In this document: one piece after another, positions 25,824 to 34,359 of the stretch | Position numbering within the stretch: the stretch's first letter is position 1 | Layout of the letters: each line of letters begins with the position of its first letter | Assembly: GCA_002280515.1 (NCBI GenBank) | Contig: NCEA01000023.1 | Location: 1 to 37,533, forward strand | Reading direction: 5' to 3' | Origin: Rhodobacterales bacterium 32-67-9 | Lineage (GTDB): Bacteria > Pseudomonadota > Alphaproteobacteria > Rhodobacterales > Rhodobacteraceae | DNA: 37,533 nt | Translations under genes and position numbers: made by a program | Notes under the pieces: generated by a model | Told to the model about the DNA's origin: nothing | What the model saw: the letters and a program-made list of their open reading frames with translations, nothing else | The model's database searches: none

Positions 25824-25918
25824 TGCCGCCCCTCAACTTTCGTTCCAAGATAGGCGCGGGCCACGGCGATGGGTAGGGGCGATTGCCAAGCCCCCTGCCC
25901 CGGGGGTAAGGCAGGACC

Positions 25919-26686
25919 ATGCCCCGCTACGCGCTCAAGGTGGAATATCACGGCGGCCCGTTCGCGGGCTGGCAACGGCAATCCGGCCAGCCCTCGGTGC
26001 AGGAGGCGGTGGAAACCGCGCTGCGCCGGCTCGAGCCGGACGCGCCCGGCATCGCGGCGGCGGGGCGGACCGATGCAGGCGTACACGCGACGGGGCAGGT
26101 CGCGCATTGCGACCTCGCGAAGGACTGGGACCCGTTCCGCCTCTCCGAGGCGCTGAACTTCCATCTCAAGCCCGCCCCCGTCGCGGTGCTGACGGCGGCC
26201 CGTGTGCCGGACGATTTCCACGCCCGCTTCTCGGCGGTGGAGCGGCGCTACCTCTTCCGGCTCATCGCGCGGCGGGCGCCGCTCACCCATGACGCGGGCC
26301 TGGCCTGGCGGGTGCTGAACCCGCTCGACGCCGACGCGATGCGCCGGGGCGCCGCCCACCTCGTCGGCCATCACGACTTCACCACCTTCCGCTCGACGCT
26401 CTGCCAGTCGAAGAGCCCTTCGAAGACCCTCGACGAGATCACCATCGATGAATGCGCGAATCCTCAGGGCCGCGAGTACCGCTTCCACCTGCGTGCCCGC
26501 AGCTTCCTGCACAACCAGGTCCGCTCAATCGTCGGCACGCTCGAACGGGTCGGCGCCGGATCGTGGGCGCCCGACGCGGTGAAGGCCGCGCTCGACGCCC
26601 GCGACCGCGCCGCCTGCGGCCCGGTCTGCCCGCCCGACGGGCTCTACCTCACCGGGGTCGGCTACCGCGACGATCCCTTCGCCTAA
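25919..26686 (+). CDS. truA: tRNA pseudouridine(38-40) synthase
   Basis: Converts uridines 38, 39 and 40 in the anticodon arm of many tRNAs to pseudouridine. The 255-residue protein begins [18 protein letters not shown] and has the catalytic loop [14 protein letters not shown] with Asp52 (equivalent to D60 of E. coli), followed by [16 protein letters not shown] and [13 protein letters not shown], all standard TruA motifs. The start at 25919 is fixed by homology, with GGGGGTAAGG upstream. It diverges from ycjX and converges with the HNH gene. Nothing unusual is seen. Confidence 0.96.
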   Translation: MPRYALKVEYHGGPFAGWQRQSGQPSVQEAVETALRRLEPDAPGIAAAGRTDAGVHATGQVAHCDLAKDWDPFRLSEALNFHLKPAPVAVLTAARVPDDFHARFSAVERRYLFRLIARRAPLTHDAGLAWRVLNPLDADAMRRGAAHLVGHHDFTTFRSTLCQSKSPSKTLDEITIDECANPQGREYRFHLRARSFLHNQVRSIVGTLERVGAGSWAPDAVKAALDARDRAACGPVCPPDGLYLTGVGYRDDPFA

Positions 26687-26722
26687 GGACAAACGGCGCT
26701 TACAACGCGACCAGGACCACGC

Positions 26723-27646
26723 CTATTCGTCCCAAGGACTCGGCCCGATAGATATTTCTTGTCCGAAGATATTCTCCCGGTGCCACTTCAAGTTCGCCGG
26801 ATGCGGCCAGTACCGTTCATCTTTCGGCCGTCGCAATTTCCCATCCGATACGACCAAGCGGTTCACCACTTCTGACGGAACTTTGTTTCGAGAAACAAGG
26901 ATTGTGAAATCCTCCGCAACCGACAGAAGACCCCGATCAAACATCCAGTGCAATGTCCCCGAAAGGGCAAGACCGTTGCGAACAGAATCGCTGCCTTGCC
27001 GTTCCACCGGACGGATATGCGCTGCTTCCACCTCCGGGCGGCCACCGCCGTTGCGCAAACGCAGTCCCGATATTGCACAGCGATAGTCATAGGCGTCTCG
27101 GACCGTCCTACGGAATGCGACGTCTCGATAGGGGCGGCGCGTGAGTCTCTCGATCACCGGACGTTCGAATACGGCGGCTGGTTCGTCGACGACATAAGGC
27201 TTCGCTTCATATCGGGCGGCCTCCATTGCTTCCAAGTCTTGCGGAAGACCCAAGTTCACGATCCGCGAAAAGTCTGCCTCGGTAATTCTGCGCACCGCAA
27301 GTTGCTGCGAACCTCCCTTTTTCGGTGAGCCATCCGCCTCCATCAGAGAGGCTTCTAGCGGACGGCCTTTCAGAAGTCTTGGAACGTAACGGTCGAACGC
27401 CAGAAAGCTATTGGGCTCGATAATCGCCAGATACCGATCCGCGGCCCCTGGCTTCGGTATGATCTCCCGAACCTTTGCGACTGCGAAATAGCCGCGCGGC
27501 CCGGCTTTGACCGGCTCGTAATAAAGGATCCAGTCGCCAACTGCTTCCTTGGCAGCCTTCAGATATGCCTTGGGAAAGTCATAGATAGCGTCAGGCTCAT
27601 CCTCGTAGATCGAGTCCGCCTTGTGTAAGAGCACGAGCTTTACCAT
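26723..27646 (-). CDS. EVE/PUA-like-HNH protein, candidate modification-dependent endonuclease
   Basis: A 307-residue protein with two parts. Residues about 1-130 resemble an EVE/PUA-type base-reading domain: AVGDWILYYEPVKAGPRGYFAVAKV (35-59) has the G-D-W-I start and the G-Y-F-A-x-A-K-V strand of that fold. Residues about 175-250 are an HNH nuclease of the HNH_2 type: YDYRCAISG, then EVEAAHIRPV with H210, N224 in VRNGLALSG, and H233 in LHWMFDRGLL. EVE-HNH proteins such as VcaM4I cut DNA carrying modified cytosine, which suggests a type IV restriction role here. No methyltransferase is beside it. The G+C is visibly lower than truA and the exonuclease gene, pointing to transfer. The start at 27646 has only a weak ribosome binding site. 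The domain call rests on pattern, not a search. Confidence 0.7.
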   Translation of the reverse strand: MVKLVLLHKADSIYEDEPDAIYDFPKAYLKAAKEAVGDWILYYEPVKAGPRGYFAVAKVREIIPKPGAADRYLAIIEPNSFLAFDRYVPRLLKGRPLEASLMEADGSPKKGGSQQLAVRRITEADFSRIVNLGLPQDLEAMEAARYEAKPYVVDEPAAVFERPVIERLTRRPYRDVAFRRTVRDAYDYRCAISGLRLRNGGGRPEVEAAHIRPVERQGSDSVRNGLALSGTLHWMFDRGLLSVAEDFTILVSRNKVPSEVVNRLVVSDGKLRRPKDERYWPHPANLKWHRENIFGQEISIGPSPWDE

Positions 27647-27696
27647 GCGCCAAGGAAATCTTCATGCGCGAACTTGGCAAGTGATTTCTCGCTCGT

Positions 27697-29760
27697 TCAC
27701 GCATTCAGATCCTTGAGCAGGCGCCCGTGCTTTCGCACCTCGGCCAGCACGTCGCCGAATGTCACCAGACCCTTGCCCTTCAGCATCGGCAAGAGCTTCA
27801 GGAACGCCTCCGCCGTCGCGATCGTGTCGCCGATGGCGGTGTGGCGCGCCTCCTCCGGGATGGTGATGCCGAGCCGACGGCTCAGCGCATCGAGACTGTG
27901 CACCTCGGTCTGGCCATAGACCACGGCGGACAGCAGCACAGTGTCGAGGATCGGATGATCGAAGACCGCGCCGATCTCGGGCTCGCGGCGTTTCAGGAAC
28001 GTCATGTCGAAAGGCGCGTTATGGGCGATCAGCACCGCACCCTCGGCGAACTTGTGGAACCGCGCGACCGCCTCGACCACCCCCGGCGCCTCCGCCACCA
28101 TCGCGTCCGAAATCCCGTGCACGGCCGTCGCCTTCGGCGGGATCGTGCGGCCGGGATTGACCAGCATGTCGAAGACCTCGCCGGCGACACGGCGACCGTT
28201 GACCAGCCGCAGGCCGGCGATCTGGCAGACCTCGTCGCCCTCGTCGGGCAGAAGGCCCGTCGTCTCGCTGTCGAAGACGACATAGGTGAGGTTTTCCAGC
28301 GGCGTCTCCGACAGTGCCGCGGCGTGCGGCCGGAAGAGAAGGTCGAAGTCGTAGACCACCCGCCGGGAGATCGGCGCGATGCTGCGGGAGGCGCGGCGCG
28401 CCTCGCGGATCGGCAGGCGGATCGCGGCGCGGCCCGCCGCCGCTTCGGGCCAGCATTCGGTCGCGTGGGTGGCGAGAACCCCGCGCCCGGTCACCTCGGC
28501 CGCCTCGTCGATCGGCTCGGCGAGCCAGGCCTCCAGCCGGCCGATGGCCAGGGGCGCGCCCTCCCACGAAAGGCCGATCACCGCCCCGGCCCCGTCCTCG
28601 GCGATCTCGGCCCGGAAATCGCGCGCGTGACCGGCCTCGGCGAGTCGCCGTGCGACCCCCGCGAGCAACGCCACGATCTCGAACCCGTCGCAGTGCAGGA
28701 CGAGATCGGCAGCCTCGACCGTGAGCCCGAGCCCTGCCGCCTCGACCCGCGCCCTGAGGCCGTCGGCGAGGTCGGCGGCGCGGGTTGCGGGCAGCGCGGA
28801 CCAGCCGCCCCGCGCCGCATCGTAGCGCTCGCCGAGTTCGTTCACCGTCCGGGCCAACGATCCGACCTCTTGCAGAAGCGCGGCGTTCAGCGCCTCGCCA
28901 CCCCCGGCTTCGGCGATGACGCCGATCACGGTCTGGAGGTTGGCGGCCGGCCGGCGGATCCGGTCGAAGATCTCTTCCAGCAGCCGGTCGCGGCCGGCAT
29001 GGGCGGCAAGGTCGGCGGTCACGTCGCGCAGGGTCAGGACGTAGCCCGGCCGTTCCGCCCCGGCCTCAAGAAGCCGCATCCGGCCTGAAAGAACCCGCGC
29101 GCCATCCCGCGTCGCGACCATGAGGTCGGAGACCGCGTCCGGATCGCCCGACGCGACGAGCCGGTCATAGGCATGGGTCAGCGGCGCCTCGCGCAGGTAG
29201 TCGAAGACCTTGCGGTCTAGCCCCGGCGCGGCGCCCGCACCGAGAAGGTCGGTGGCAGGACCGTTGTAGAAGACAAGCTGATGCGCACCCGAACAGAGCA
29301 GAACCCCCGCCGGCACGTCTGACAGGAGCGTTTCAAGCCGGGCCTTCTCGCTCTTGAGCTGCCCGGTCTCGCGCTCCACCGCGGCGGCGAGCGCCGTCCG
29401 CGTCTCGGCAAGCGAGGCCGACACCGCCGCCGACGCCGGGCCGAGATCGCCCAGATAGCGCGCGGGGCCGGGATCGAAGGCGCCGGCGCCCTCGGCATGG
29501 GCCTGGGCACGCAAGCCCGCCGCCAGCCGGTCGAGCGCGCGGCCCACGTTCTCGTCGAAGAGGAACCAGACCCAGGTGACGACACCCAAGAGCGCGAAGC
29601 CCGCCACGGCACCGACCAGCACGAAGTCCGACAGCGCCTGCGGCATCCCCAGCCGGTGATAGCCGACCCAGAGACCGGCCGCCAGCGCCGCGATCCCGCC
29701 CGCCGCGATCGCGGCGAAGAACAGCAGGAGCCGCTGGCGCAGGCTCAACCGGTCAAGCAT
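27697..29760 (-). CDS. membrane PAS/kinase-like protein fused to a DEDDh 3'-5' exonuclease
   Basis: A 687-residue fusion. Two membrane segments (about 11-32 and 46-68) are followed by a HAMP-like linker and coiled coil to 145, a PAS domain (about 146-250; VPAGVLLCSGAHQLVFYNGPA), a HisKA-like helix (about 256-285; DRLLEEIFDRIRRPAANLQT) with no phospho-acceptor His in the expected place, a weak HATPase-like region (330-450) without clear N or G boxes, then a DnaQ-type exonuclease (490-660). The exonuclease keeps D497, E499, D585 and the H640/D645 pair, so it should be active. ATG at 29760 has AGGAGG upstream and overlaps the receiver gene by 8 bases. Proteins of this exonuclease class sit near acetate symporters in other proteobacteria; the kinase-like fusion suggests a signal-gated nuclease, which is inference. 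Confidence 0.8.
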   Translation of the reverse strand: MLDRLSLRQRLLLFFAAIAAGGIAALAAGLWVGYHRLGMPQALSDFVLVGAVAGFALLGVVTWVWFLFDENVGRALDRLAAGLRAQAHAEGAGAFDPGPARYLGDLGPASAAVSASLAETRTALAAAVERETGQLKSEKARLETLLSDVPAGVLLCSGAHQLVFYNGPATDLLGAGAAPGLDRKVFDYLREAPLTHAYDRLVASGDPDAVSDLMVATRDGARVLSGRMRLLEAGAERPGYVLTLRDVTADLAAHAGRDRLLEEIFDRIRRPAANLQTVIGVIAEAGGGEALNAALLQEVGSLARTVNELGERYDAARGGWSALPATRAADLADGLRARVEAAGLGLTVEAADLVLHCDGFEIVALLAGVARRLAEAGHARDFRAEIAEDGAGAVIGLSWEGAPLAIGRLEAWLAEPIDEAAEVTGRGVLATHATECWPEAAAGRAAIRLPIREARRASRSIAPISRRVVYDFDLLFRPHAAALSETPLENLTYVVFDSETTGLLPDEGDEVCQIAGLRLVNGRRVAGEVFDMLVNPGRTIPPKATAVHGISDAMVAEAPGVVEAVARFHKFAEGAVLIAHNAPFDMTFLKRREPEIGAVFDHPILDTVLLSAVVYGQTEVHSLDALSRRLGITIPEEARHTAIGDTIATAEAFLKLLPMLKGKGLVTFGDVLAEVRKHGRLLKDLNA

Positions 29761-30154
29761 CGCCTCCTGCCCCCGGTTCGAGCAACCGCCGAACTTCGTC
29801 GCGCAATTCCTTGAGTTCGAACGGTTTTGCGATAAACCCGTCAGCGCCAAGCGCCATACCCTTGCGGCGCTCCATCGCCGATCCGCGCGCCGTCATCATC
29901 AGGATCTTCACGTCCTTGAGGCCGGGGTCCATCCGCACGTTCTGGCAGATCTCGTAACCCGACACCTCGGGCAGCATCACGTCGAGCAGCACCAGATCCG
30001 GCGACGTGTCGCGAATCTTCGGCAGCGCCTCGGCACCGTTCGCCACCCGTTCGTGATCGTAGCCTTCCCGCGTCAGCACGTAGTCGAGCGCAAGCGCAAT
30101 ATTATCCTCGTCCTCGACGATCAGGACACGGTGCCTGAGCTTCGCCTCCTCCAT
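29753..30154 (-). CDS. stand-alone response-regulator receiver (CheY-like)
   Basis: A 133-residue single-domain receiver without an output domain. VLIVEDEDNIA (10-20) holds the acidic metal-binding pair, LVLLDVMLP (54-62) holds the phospho-acceptor D58, MMTARG (86-91) has the switch Thr88, and FIAKPF (107-112) has Lys110, so it should be phosphorylatable. ATG at 30154 follows GGAGGGTGAG; the stop of the gene before it ends one base before this ATG. Its own end overlaps the start of the PAS/kinase-like exonuclease, so the two are translated together and are natural partners. Because that partner lacks the usual His, the true phosphodonor is unclear. Confidence 0.92.
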   Translation of the reverse strand: MEEAKLRHRVLIVEDEDNIALALDYVLTREGYDHERVANGAEALPKIRDTSPDLVLLDVMLPEVSGYEICQNVRMDPGLKDVKILMMTARGSAMERRKGMALGADGFIAKPFELKELRDEVRRLLEPGAGGDA

Positions 30155-30155
30155 C

Positions 30156-30677
30156 TCACCCTCCGTTACATGCCGCGCGCACAAGTACATCTTCCGGGTC
30201 GTGAGGGCGCCATTCAGCCCCCGTCAGTGTTCCGTTGTCGGCCAGTTCCGCCCCCTCGAAGAGGTCGGCCCGCAGTCCCTTGGCGCAGTCGAACGCCACC
30301 GGCAGCCGTTCGGACGCGGTCCAGCGGCGGATCACCACGGCGCTGGCGACGAACATGTCTGGCTGTGTCGTCGAATAAACCGCCTCGGTCTTGTCTACCG
30401 CGACAAAGCGGGTGACGAGCGGGAAGACATAGCTCCATGGCCGCCACGGGGCATGGTCGGCGGGAGTGCTGGCGATCGTCACCGTCTCGGGCAATTGCGC
30501 CCGAACGCGGGGGAACCACGAATATTCGTTCCAGATCGTGAAGCTCAGCATGACGAGGCCAACGCCCACCGGCATCGCCCATTTCGGCAGGCGCCGCCCG
30601 CTCAGATGGTTGAGGATCAGGACCACGCCGGCGGCCGCGAATCCGGCGGAGATGGTGGAGATGAAGTCGATCAGCAT
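30156..30677 (-). CDS. small membrane-anchored protein of unknown function
   Basis: A 173-residue protein starting MLIDFISTISAGFAAAGVV with GGA upstream. Two hydrophobic segments (about 7-25 and 37-54) are followed by a soluble C-terminal part of about 115 residues, including SWFPRVRAQLPETV and VYSTTQPDMFVASAVVIRRW, which I do not recognise. It contains cysteines near the end (FDCAKGLRAD, AACNGG). It lies between the DUF294 gene (10 bp after it) and the receiver gene (1-base spacing), so it belongs to the same transcript and possibly the same signalling unit. No catalytic signature is visible, so no function is assigned. Confidence 0.72.
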   Translation of the reverse strand: MLIDFISTISAGFAAAGVVLILNHLSGRRLPKWAMPVGVGLVMLSFTIWNEYSWFPRVRAQLPETVTIASTPADHAPWRPWSYVFPLVTRFVAVDKTEAVYSTTQPDMFVASAVVIRRWTASERLPVAFDCAKGLRADLFEGAELADNGTLTGAEWRPHDPEDVLVRAACNGG

Positions 30678-30687
30678 GGCGCGTCCT

Positions 30688-32514
30688 TCATGAAAGCGCC
30701 CCTTTGCCGTGGCCAAGCGCGGATTGCATCGTGCGCACGACGACAAAGGCGTCGCGCAAATGGCTGCGTTCGAAATCGGAAAGATCGGGAGGGGCGAGGT
30801 AATTGTCGGGCGCATGTCCCGCCCGGACCTGCGCCGCCTGATGTTCGAGCCGGGCTTCCGCAATAAGGTCGTAAGCCTCCAGCAGGTCGCGCCCGCCGGT
30901 CGGCGATACCGCGCCCGCTTCGGCCGCCGCGAGAAGCCGGGCCCGCGTGTTGACGGCGGTCAGCCGGCCCTGAAGCGCGTAGACCCGGGCGAGGTCGGTC
31001 ACCGGCACCACGCCCGAATGTTTCATGTCGATATGGTGCCGGTGCTCGCCCGACCGGATCGTCGCGAAACCGCGGATCAGGCCAAGGGGCGGCGTATGTT
31101 TCAGCGAGTTGGCGATCATGTGCGCCACGAAGATCGAGTTCTTCGACGCCGCCTCCAGCGTCTCGGTCTGCATCTCGGCGAAGAGCCCGGCGCTGCCGCC
31201 GATCGGGCGCAGGTCGAACATCACCGAGGCGAGCATCTGCGCCTCGGGGCTTGGCGTGGCAATCCAGCCGCGGAAATAGTCGCGCCAGACCCGCACCGGC
31301 TGACACCAGCGCGGATTGGTCGCCATCATGTCACCGGGGCAGTAGACGTAGCCGCAGTCATTCAGCCCGTCCGAGACGATCTTTGCCAGCCGGGCGAAAT
31401 AGGCCATGTCCTCCGTCGTCGCGGCATCGTCGAGCATCAGGCAATTGTCCTGATCGCTGACCCCGGTCTGCTCCTGCCGGCCCTGGCTGCCGCAGGCGAG
31501 CCAGAGATAGGGAACCGGCGCCGGGCCGATCTCGGCCTCGGTCATCGCCAGAAGGCGGCGAGTAACGGCGTCGGCGATGTCGGTGATGAGACGCGTCGTC
31601 ACCTCGTGCGCATGGTTCCCTCCGACGAGGTTCAGCAGAAGCTGCGGGATGCGGCGAGTGACCGACGCCAGTTCCGCCACCGATCCTGCGCTGGCGATGT
31701 CGCGGATGAGAACCGCCGACGACAAGGCCTGAAACCGGGTAAGATCGGTCTGGGTGACCATGCCGACCAGCACCCCGCCCTCGGTAATCGGCAGGTGGCC
31801 GATCTTCCGTTCCAGCATCAGGTGCAGGATGTCGGAGCCGATCGCGCTTGGCGGCAGCGACACCGGGTCGCGGGTCATCACGTCGGATACCGGGCCTGAT
31901 GGGTCGCGCCCTTCCGCCAGCACCCGGTTGGTCAGGTCGCGCGTGGTCAGCACGCCCAGAAGCCGGCCCGCTCCGTCCGTGACCCCGAGGCTCGAGACAT
32001 GGGCGTCGCGCATCACCTGAGCGGCTTCGACGATCGGGGTCGCGGCGGCGCAGGTGACGGGCTTGCGCGCCATCAGTTCTGAGACCTTGCGGGTTGTCAG
32101 GTCGGCCGGGCGCCCCTCGGCCCCCCTGGCCCGGTTGAAGAACCGCTCGAACGCGGGAAAGGTCGCGACCAGATGCCGGAACTCGGCCACCGGCAGCATC
32201 AGAAGCCGGCTGTCCTCGGTGGTCCGCGCCGAGGTGACGGCAAGCCCGTCGCGCATCAACCCGCGTTCGCCGAACGAGTTGCGCGGGCCAAGAAGCGAGA
32301 CGAGCGCACCGTTGCGGTCGAGGATCTCGACCCCGCCGGCCTCGATCAGGAAAAGCCCGGCCAAGGGTTCGCCGAACCCGTAGATTTCGGCGCCGGTCGC
32401 AAGATGCCTGCGGCCGAAGGAACCGGCGACCCGCGCCAGCTCGTCCTGCGGCAGAGTATCGTAAGGATGGACCGATTGCAGAAAGGTCTGAACGGCGCGG
32501 ATATTGTCGTCCAC
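30688..32514 (-). CDS. cNMP-binding/CBS/DUF294 nucleotidyltransferase-like signalling protein
   Basis: A 608-residue cytoplasmic protein with four parts: a cyclic-nucleotide-binding-like domain (about 10-125; FGERGLM at 81-87 is the phosphate cassette position), a CBS pair (about 147-265), a GlnD-like nucleotidyltransferase (about 290-430) with GSQGRQEQTGVSDQDN at 342-357 supplying the GS loop and D354/D356, and a helical DUF294 C-terminal domain. It probably adds or removes a nucleotide on a partner protein in response to adenine nucleotides or cyclic nucleotide; the partner is unknown. Start GTG at 32514 with GGGG-ATCA upstream. Homologues lie beside acetate-type symporters and an exonuclease in other proteobacteria, as here. 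Confidence 0.85.
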   Translation of the reverse strand: MDDNIRAVQTFLQSVHPYDTLPQDELARVAGSFGRRHLATGAEIYGFGEPLAGLFLIEAGGVEILDRNGALVSLLGPRNSFGERGLMRDGLAVTSARTTEDSRLLMLPVAEFRHLVATFPAFERFFNRARGAEGRPADLTTRKVSELMARKPVTCAAATPIVEAAQVMRDAHVSSLGVTDGAGRLLGVLTTRDLTNRVLAEGRDPSGPVSDVMTRDPVSLPPSAIGSDILHLMLERKIGHLPITEGGVLVGMVTQTDLTRFQALSSAVLIRDIASAGSVAELASVTRRIPQLLLNLVGGNHAHEVTTRLITDIADAVTRRLLAMTEAEIGPAPVPYLWLACGSQGRQEQTGVSDQDNCLMLDDAATTEDMAYFARLAKIVSDGLNDCGYVYCPGDMMATNPRWCQPVRVWRDYFRGWIATPSPEAQMLASVMFDLRPIGGSAGLFAEMQTETLEAASKNSIFVAHMIANSLKHTPPLGLIRGFATIRSGEHRHHIDMKHSGVVPVTDLARVYALQGRLTAVNTRARLLAAAEAGAVSPTGGRDLLEAYDLIAEARLEHQAAQVRAGHAPDNYLAPPDLSDFERSHLRDAFVVVRTMQSALGHGKGALS

Positions 32515-32537
32515 CTGATCCCCCAGAAGCGAGAAGC

Positions 32538-32562
32538 GGCGCGCCCCGCTGCGGGGCGCGCC
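32538..32562 (-). terminator. strong GC hairpin between the symporter and DUF294 genes
   Basis: GGCGCGCCCCGC (32538-32549), one T, then GCGGGGCGCGCC (32551-32562) is a perfect 12-base inverted repeat. It follows the symporter stop by 15 bases on the minus strand, without a T-run on that side. It could terminate, attenuate or protect the upstream mRNA so that the distal signalling genes are made at lower level. Confidence 0.6.
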
Positions 32563-32577
32563 TTTGTCACGCGAGGC

Positions 32578-34344
32578 TCAGTGCCCGGTCGCGGCACCCG
32601 CCCCTTTCGGGATGCGGATCGACTCCACCAGTTCCTGGACTTCGAGCGGCGGCTCTTCGGTGGCGTTGGACACCACATAGGCGACGACGAAGTTCACCAG
32701 TGCACCGACCGCGCCGAACGAGGTCGACTTGATCGACAGGAACAGCGGATCGGCATCGGTGAAGCTGTTGGTCCCCGCGATGAAGAACCAGCCCTTGTGC
32801 AGGAAGATGTAGACCAGCGTCACACCAAGGCCCGCGAGCATACCGGTGATGGCGCCGGCGCTGTTGATGCGCTTGGAGAAGATCCCCATCAGGATCGCCG
32901 GGAAGAGAGACGCCGCCGCGATACCGAAGGCCAGGGCAACCGTCTGGGCGGCGAAGCCCGGAGGGTTGAGACCAAGCCAGGTGGCGACGGCGATGGAGAC
33001 GCCCATCGCGATCCGCGCGGCCAGAAGCTCACCCTTTTCCGAGATACCCGGATTGAGGGTGCCCTTGATCAGGTCGTGCGAGATGGCCGAGGAGATCGCC
33101 ATCAGAAGGCCCGCAGCGGTCGAGAGCGCGGCGGCAAGACCACCGGCCGCGACGAGGGCGATGACCCAGCCCGGCAGGTTGGCGATTTCCGGGTTGGCGA
33201 GCACCATGATGTCGTTGTTCACGGTGAGTTCCGAACCGGCCCAGCCCTTGCCTTCGGCGGTCGCCTTGAACGCCTCGGACTTGTCGTTGTAGAACTGGAT
33301 CTTGCCGTCGCCGTTCTTGTCCTCGAACTTCAGAAGACCGGTGACTTCCCAGTTCTTCATCCAGTCGGGACGGGCTTCGTAGTCGATCGGATCGGACTGC
33401 GCGCCCTGCGGGTAGATGTTGTCGATGAGGTTCAGACGCGCCATCGCGCCAACGGCCGGGGCCGTCAGGTAGAGCAGCGCGATGAAGACCAGCGCCCAGC
33501 CCGCGGACGACCGCGCGTCGGACACTTTCGGCACCGTGAAGAAGCGCACGATGACGTGCGGCAAGCCCGCGGTCCCGATCATCAGCGACATCGTGAACAG
33601 GAACATGTTCAGCGTCGTGTCGGTATGGCCGGTGTATTTCCCGAAGCCGAGGTCCGTGACCACCTGGTCGAGCTTTTCCAGGAGCGGCATGCCCGAAGCC
33701 GTGTGCTCCGAGAAGAGGCCCAGCGGCGGGATCGGGTTGCCGGTCAGCGTGATCGAGATGAAGATCGCCGGGATCGTATAGGCGATGATCAGAACGACGT
33801 ACTGGGCGACCTGGGTATAGGTGATGCCCTTCATGCCGCCGAGAACCGCGTAGGCGAAGACGACCGCCGCACCGATGTAGAGGCCCGTCGACGCCTTCAC
33901 TTCGAGGAAGCGCGAGAAGGCGACGCCGACGCCGGACATCTGGCCGATAACGTAGGTAATCGACGCGACGATCAGGCAGACGACGGCGATGAGACGCGCG
34001 GTGTTGGAGTAGAAACGGTCACCGATGAATTCCGGCACCGTGAACTTGCCGAACTTGCGCAGGTAGGGCGCAAGCAGCATGGCCAGAAGCACGTAGCCGC
34101 CGGTCCAGCCCATGAGGTAGGCCGAGTTGTCGTATCCGACAGCGGCGATGAGGCCGGCCATCGAGATGAACGAAGCCGCCGACATCCAGTCGGCGCCGGT
34201 GGCCATCCCGTTCAGAACCGGGTGGACGCCGCGACCGGCGGCATAGAATTCCGACGTGGACCCGGCCCGGGCCCAGATCGCGATACCGAAGTAAAGCGCG
34301 AAGGTCGCGCCCACGACGACAAGGTTGAGGGTAAATTGATCCAT
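32578..34344 (-). CDS. sodium:solute symporter large subunit (SLC5-type, VC_2705 subfamily)
   Basis: A 588-residue transporter expected to import a monocarboxylate such as acetate with sodium. About thirteen hydrophobic segments are visible, starting LNLVVVGATFALYFGIAIW (7-25), with the SSS-family stretches STSEFYAAGRG and NGMATGADWMSAASFI (45-60), and ISSAISHDLIKG near 417-428. A hydrophilic insert at about 303-375 contains DKNGDGKIQF (342-351), close to an EF-hand calcium loop. The small subunit gene is 15 bp upstream, and acs and adk precede it, which supports acetate or another short acid as substrate. It differs from classic ActP in using a DUF4212 partner. The start at 34344 has GGGGAC upstream. 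Confidence 0.88.
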   Translation of the reverse strand: MDQFTLNLVVVGATFALYFGIAIWARAGSTSEFYAAGRGVHPVLNGMATGADWMSAASFISMAGLIAAVGYDNSAYLMGWTGGYVLLAMLLAPYLRKFGKFTVPEFIGDRFYSNTARLIAVVCLIVASITYVIGQMSGVGVAFSRFLEVKASTGLYIGAAVVFAYAVLGGMKGITYTQVAQYVVLIIAYTIPAIFISITLTGNPIPPLGLFSEHTASGMPLLEKLDQVVTDLGFGKYTGHTDTTLNMFLFTMSLMIGTAGLPHVIVRFFTVPKVSDARSSAGWALVFIALLYLTAPAVGAMARLNLIDNIYPQGAQSDPIDYEARPDWMKNWEVTGLLKFEDKNGDGKIQFYNDKSEAFKATAEGKGWAGSELTVNNDIMVLANPEIANLPGWVIALVAAGGLAAALSTAAGLLMAISSAISHDLIKGTLNPGISEKGELLAARIAMGVSIAVATWLGLNPPGFAAQTVALAFGIAAASLFPAILMGIFSKRINSAGAITGMLAGLGVTLVYIFLHKGWFFIAGTNSFTDADPLFLSIKSTSFGAVGALVNFVVAYVVSNATEEPPLEVQELVESIRIPKGAGAATGH

Positions 34345-34359
34345 TGTCCCCGCGCTCCC

